Assembly: GCA_023404705.1 (NCBI GenBank)
Contig: JAEYAU010000177.1
Coordinates: 1-38,899, forward strand
DNA length: 38,899 bases
Source: Pseudomonadota bacterium
Lineage (GTDB): Bacteria > Pseudomonadota > Alphaproteobacteria > Rhizobiales > Xanthobacteraceae
Reading direction: 5' to 3'
Positions 38,491 through 38,899 of this stretch are shown here, piece by piece. The first letter of the stretch is position 1; the number at the start of each line of letters is the position of its first letter. Under the pieces are notes generated by a model. The model saw only the letters and a list, made by a program, of their open reading frames with translations, ran no database searches and had not been told where the DNA came from. Position numbers and translations under genes: made by a program.

Positions 38491-38899
38491 ATGGACGATC
38501 GGTTGATCTACGACCGCGACTGGGATCTCGAAGAAGGCTCCTGGGATGACGATCAGGAGCGATCTGATAGCCCAGACCGGGATGACCATGCGGATTCGAC
38601 GCCGCGAAAGGAGTGCCTGAAGCTCGACACGATCTGTGTGCGAGAGTTTGCACGCCTCAAGCTCCCGCCTCGCAAGATGGTGCTGGACCCCATCCTGCCT
38701 GAAGGAGGACTGGCTATGCTTTTCGCGGGCCGCGGCATCGGAAAGACCCACGTTGCGCTGGGCATCGCGCACGCCGTGAGCTGCGGTGGGGAGTTTCTGC
38801 GATGGCGGGCCGAGACGCCACGCAACGTCTTGTATGTTGATGGAGAGATGCCGCAGCAGGCGATCCAGGAGCGCTTGGTAGCCGCGATGGAAGGGGGGC
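38491..38899 (+). CDS. RepA-like AAA ATPase, N-terminal part (cut by window edge)
   Basis: The open frame runs from the ATG at 38491 to the window end (136 codons). After an acidic N-terminus (DWDLEEGSWDDDQERSDS), LPEGGLAMLFAGRGIGKTHVALGIAHA contains a Walker A motif, and RNVLYVDGEMPQQAIQERL carries the Walker B strand. This is the RepA/RecA-like ATPase family (AAA_25) found in plasmids and integrative elements as a replicative helicase or regulator. The C-terminus is missing. Confidence 0.82.
   Translation, partial: MDDRLIYDRDWDLEEGSWDDDQERSDSPDRDDHADSTPRKECLKLDTICVREFARLKLPPRKMVLDPILPEGGLAMLFAGRGIGKTHVALGIAHAVSCGGEFLRWRAETPRNVLYVDGEMPQQAIQERLVAAMEGG

Larger units (their letters stand above)
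35709..38899. mobile_element. Left end of a tRNA-Arg-targeted integrative element (right end outside window)
   Basis: The element begins at the tRNA fragment and contains an integrase, an unknown gene, an excisionase-like gene, a small winged-helix-like gene and a RepA-like ATPase, all on the plus strand. The DNA from 35760 on is visibly less GC-rich than the preceding genes. Type (genomic island, ICE or satellite) cannot be decided, because the right end is not in the window. Confidence 0.75.

Overview
The window looks like chromosome from a high-GC alphaproteobacterium, most likely order Hyphomicrobiales (Rhizobiales), near Bradyrhizobiaceae or Xanthobacteraceae. The reasons are GC-rich codon use with long antisense open frames, a GAAC-N7-GAAC LexA-type box in front of a DinB polymerase, a Rhizobiales-style intergenic palindrome present twice, an orphan Bug/TctC binding protein, and a CaiB/MaoC/acyl-CoA dehydrogenase cluster. 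The species cannot be fixed from the sequence alone.

Left part (1-5.5 kb): a LuxR-type regulator cut by the window edge is divergent from an endonuclease/exonuclease/phosphatase protein. An eight-TM YbhN-like protein and a convergent HKD phospholipase follow, so the three partners of the E. coli ybhPON set sit together. A MetE-like cobalamin-independent methionine synthase family gene is next.

5.5-12.9 kb: a 915-residue RTX protein with its own rho-independent terminator; a cytochrome b561 and a PepSY protein; then two paralogous exported DUF2380-type proteins divergent from an HPK7-class histidine kinase and a NarL/LuxR response regulator that overlap by four bases.

12.9-19.4 kb: a CoA-thioester catabolic cluster. 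Two adjacent acyl-CoA dehydrogenase subunits run left; a CoA-transferase, a TctC/Bug binding protein and a MaoC-fold protein that appears to lack its catalytic dyad run right. A TAXI-type binding protein with an extra C-terminal membrane segment closes the block.

19.6-30.7 kb: a second RTX protein with cadherin/VCBS-like repeats, a VOC protein, a 3-methyladenine glycosylase, a PQQ sugar-dehydrogenase-like gene, a DinB polymerase with an SOS box and, on its far side, a short remnant of a second PQQ dehydrogenase, then a third RTX protein of 1389 residues. None of the three RTX genes has type I secretion genes beside it in the window, but the proteins end in similar Asp-plus-hydrophobic tails, so they may share one exporter encoded elsewhere. 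Each has different operator-like repeats upstream.

30.9-35.7 kb: a flavin monooxygenase fused to a cytochrome b5 domain, with a two-copy palindromic operator candidate upstream; an unknown cysteine-containing protein; and a two-gene unit made of a small two-TM protein and a glycerophosphodiester phosphodiesterase. The N-terminus of the latter carries a regular ladder of cysteines every 11 residues. This ladder is the least explained coding feature of the window.

35.7 kb to the end: the left end of an integrative element. It opens with the 3' half of a tRNA-Arg(CCG) gene (an attachment-site copy), then a tyrosine integrase with all its catalytic residues, an unknown gene overlapping it, an AlpA/excisionase-like protein, a small winged-helix-like protein and a RepA-like AAA ATPase cut by the window edge. 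The intact tRNA is predicted at the far end, outside the window.
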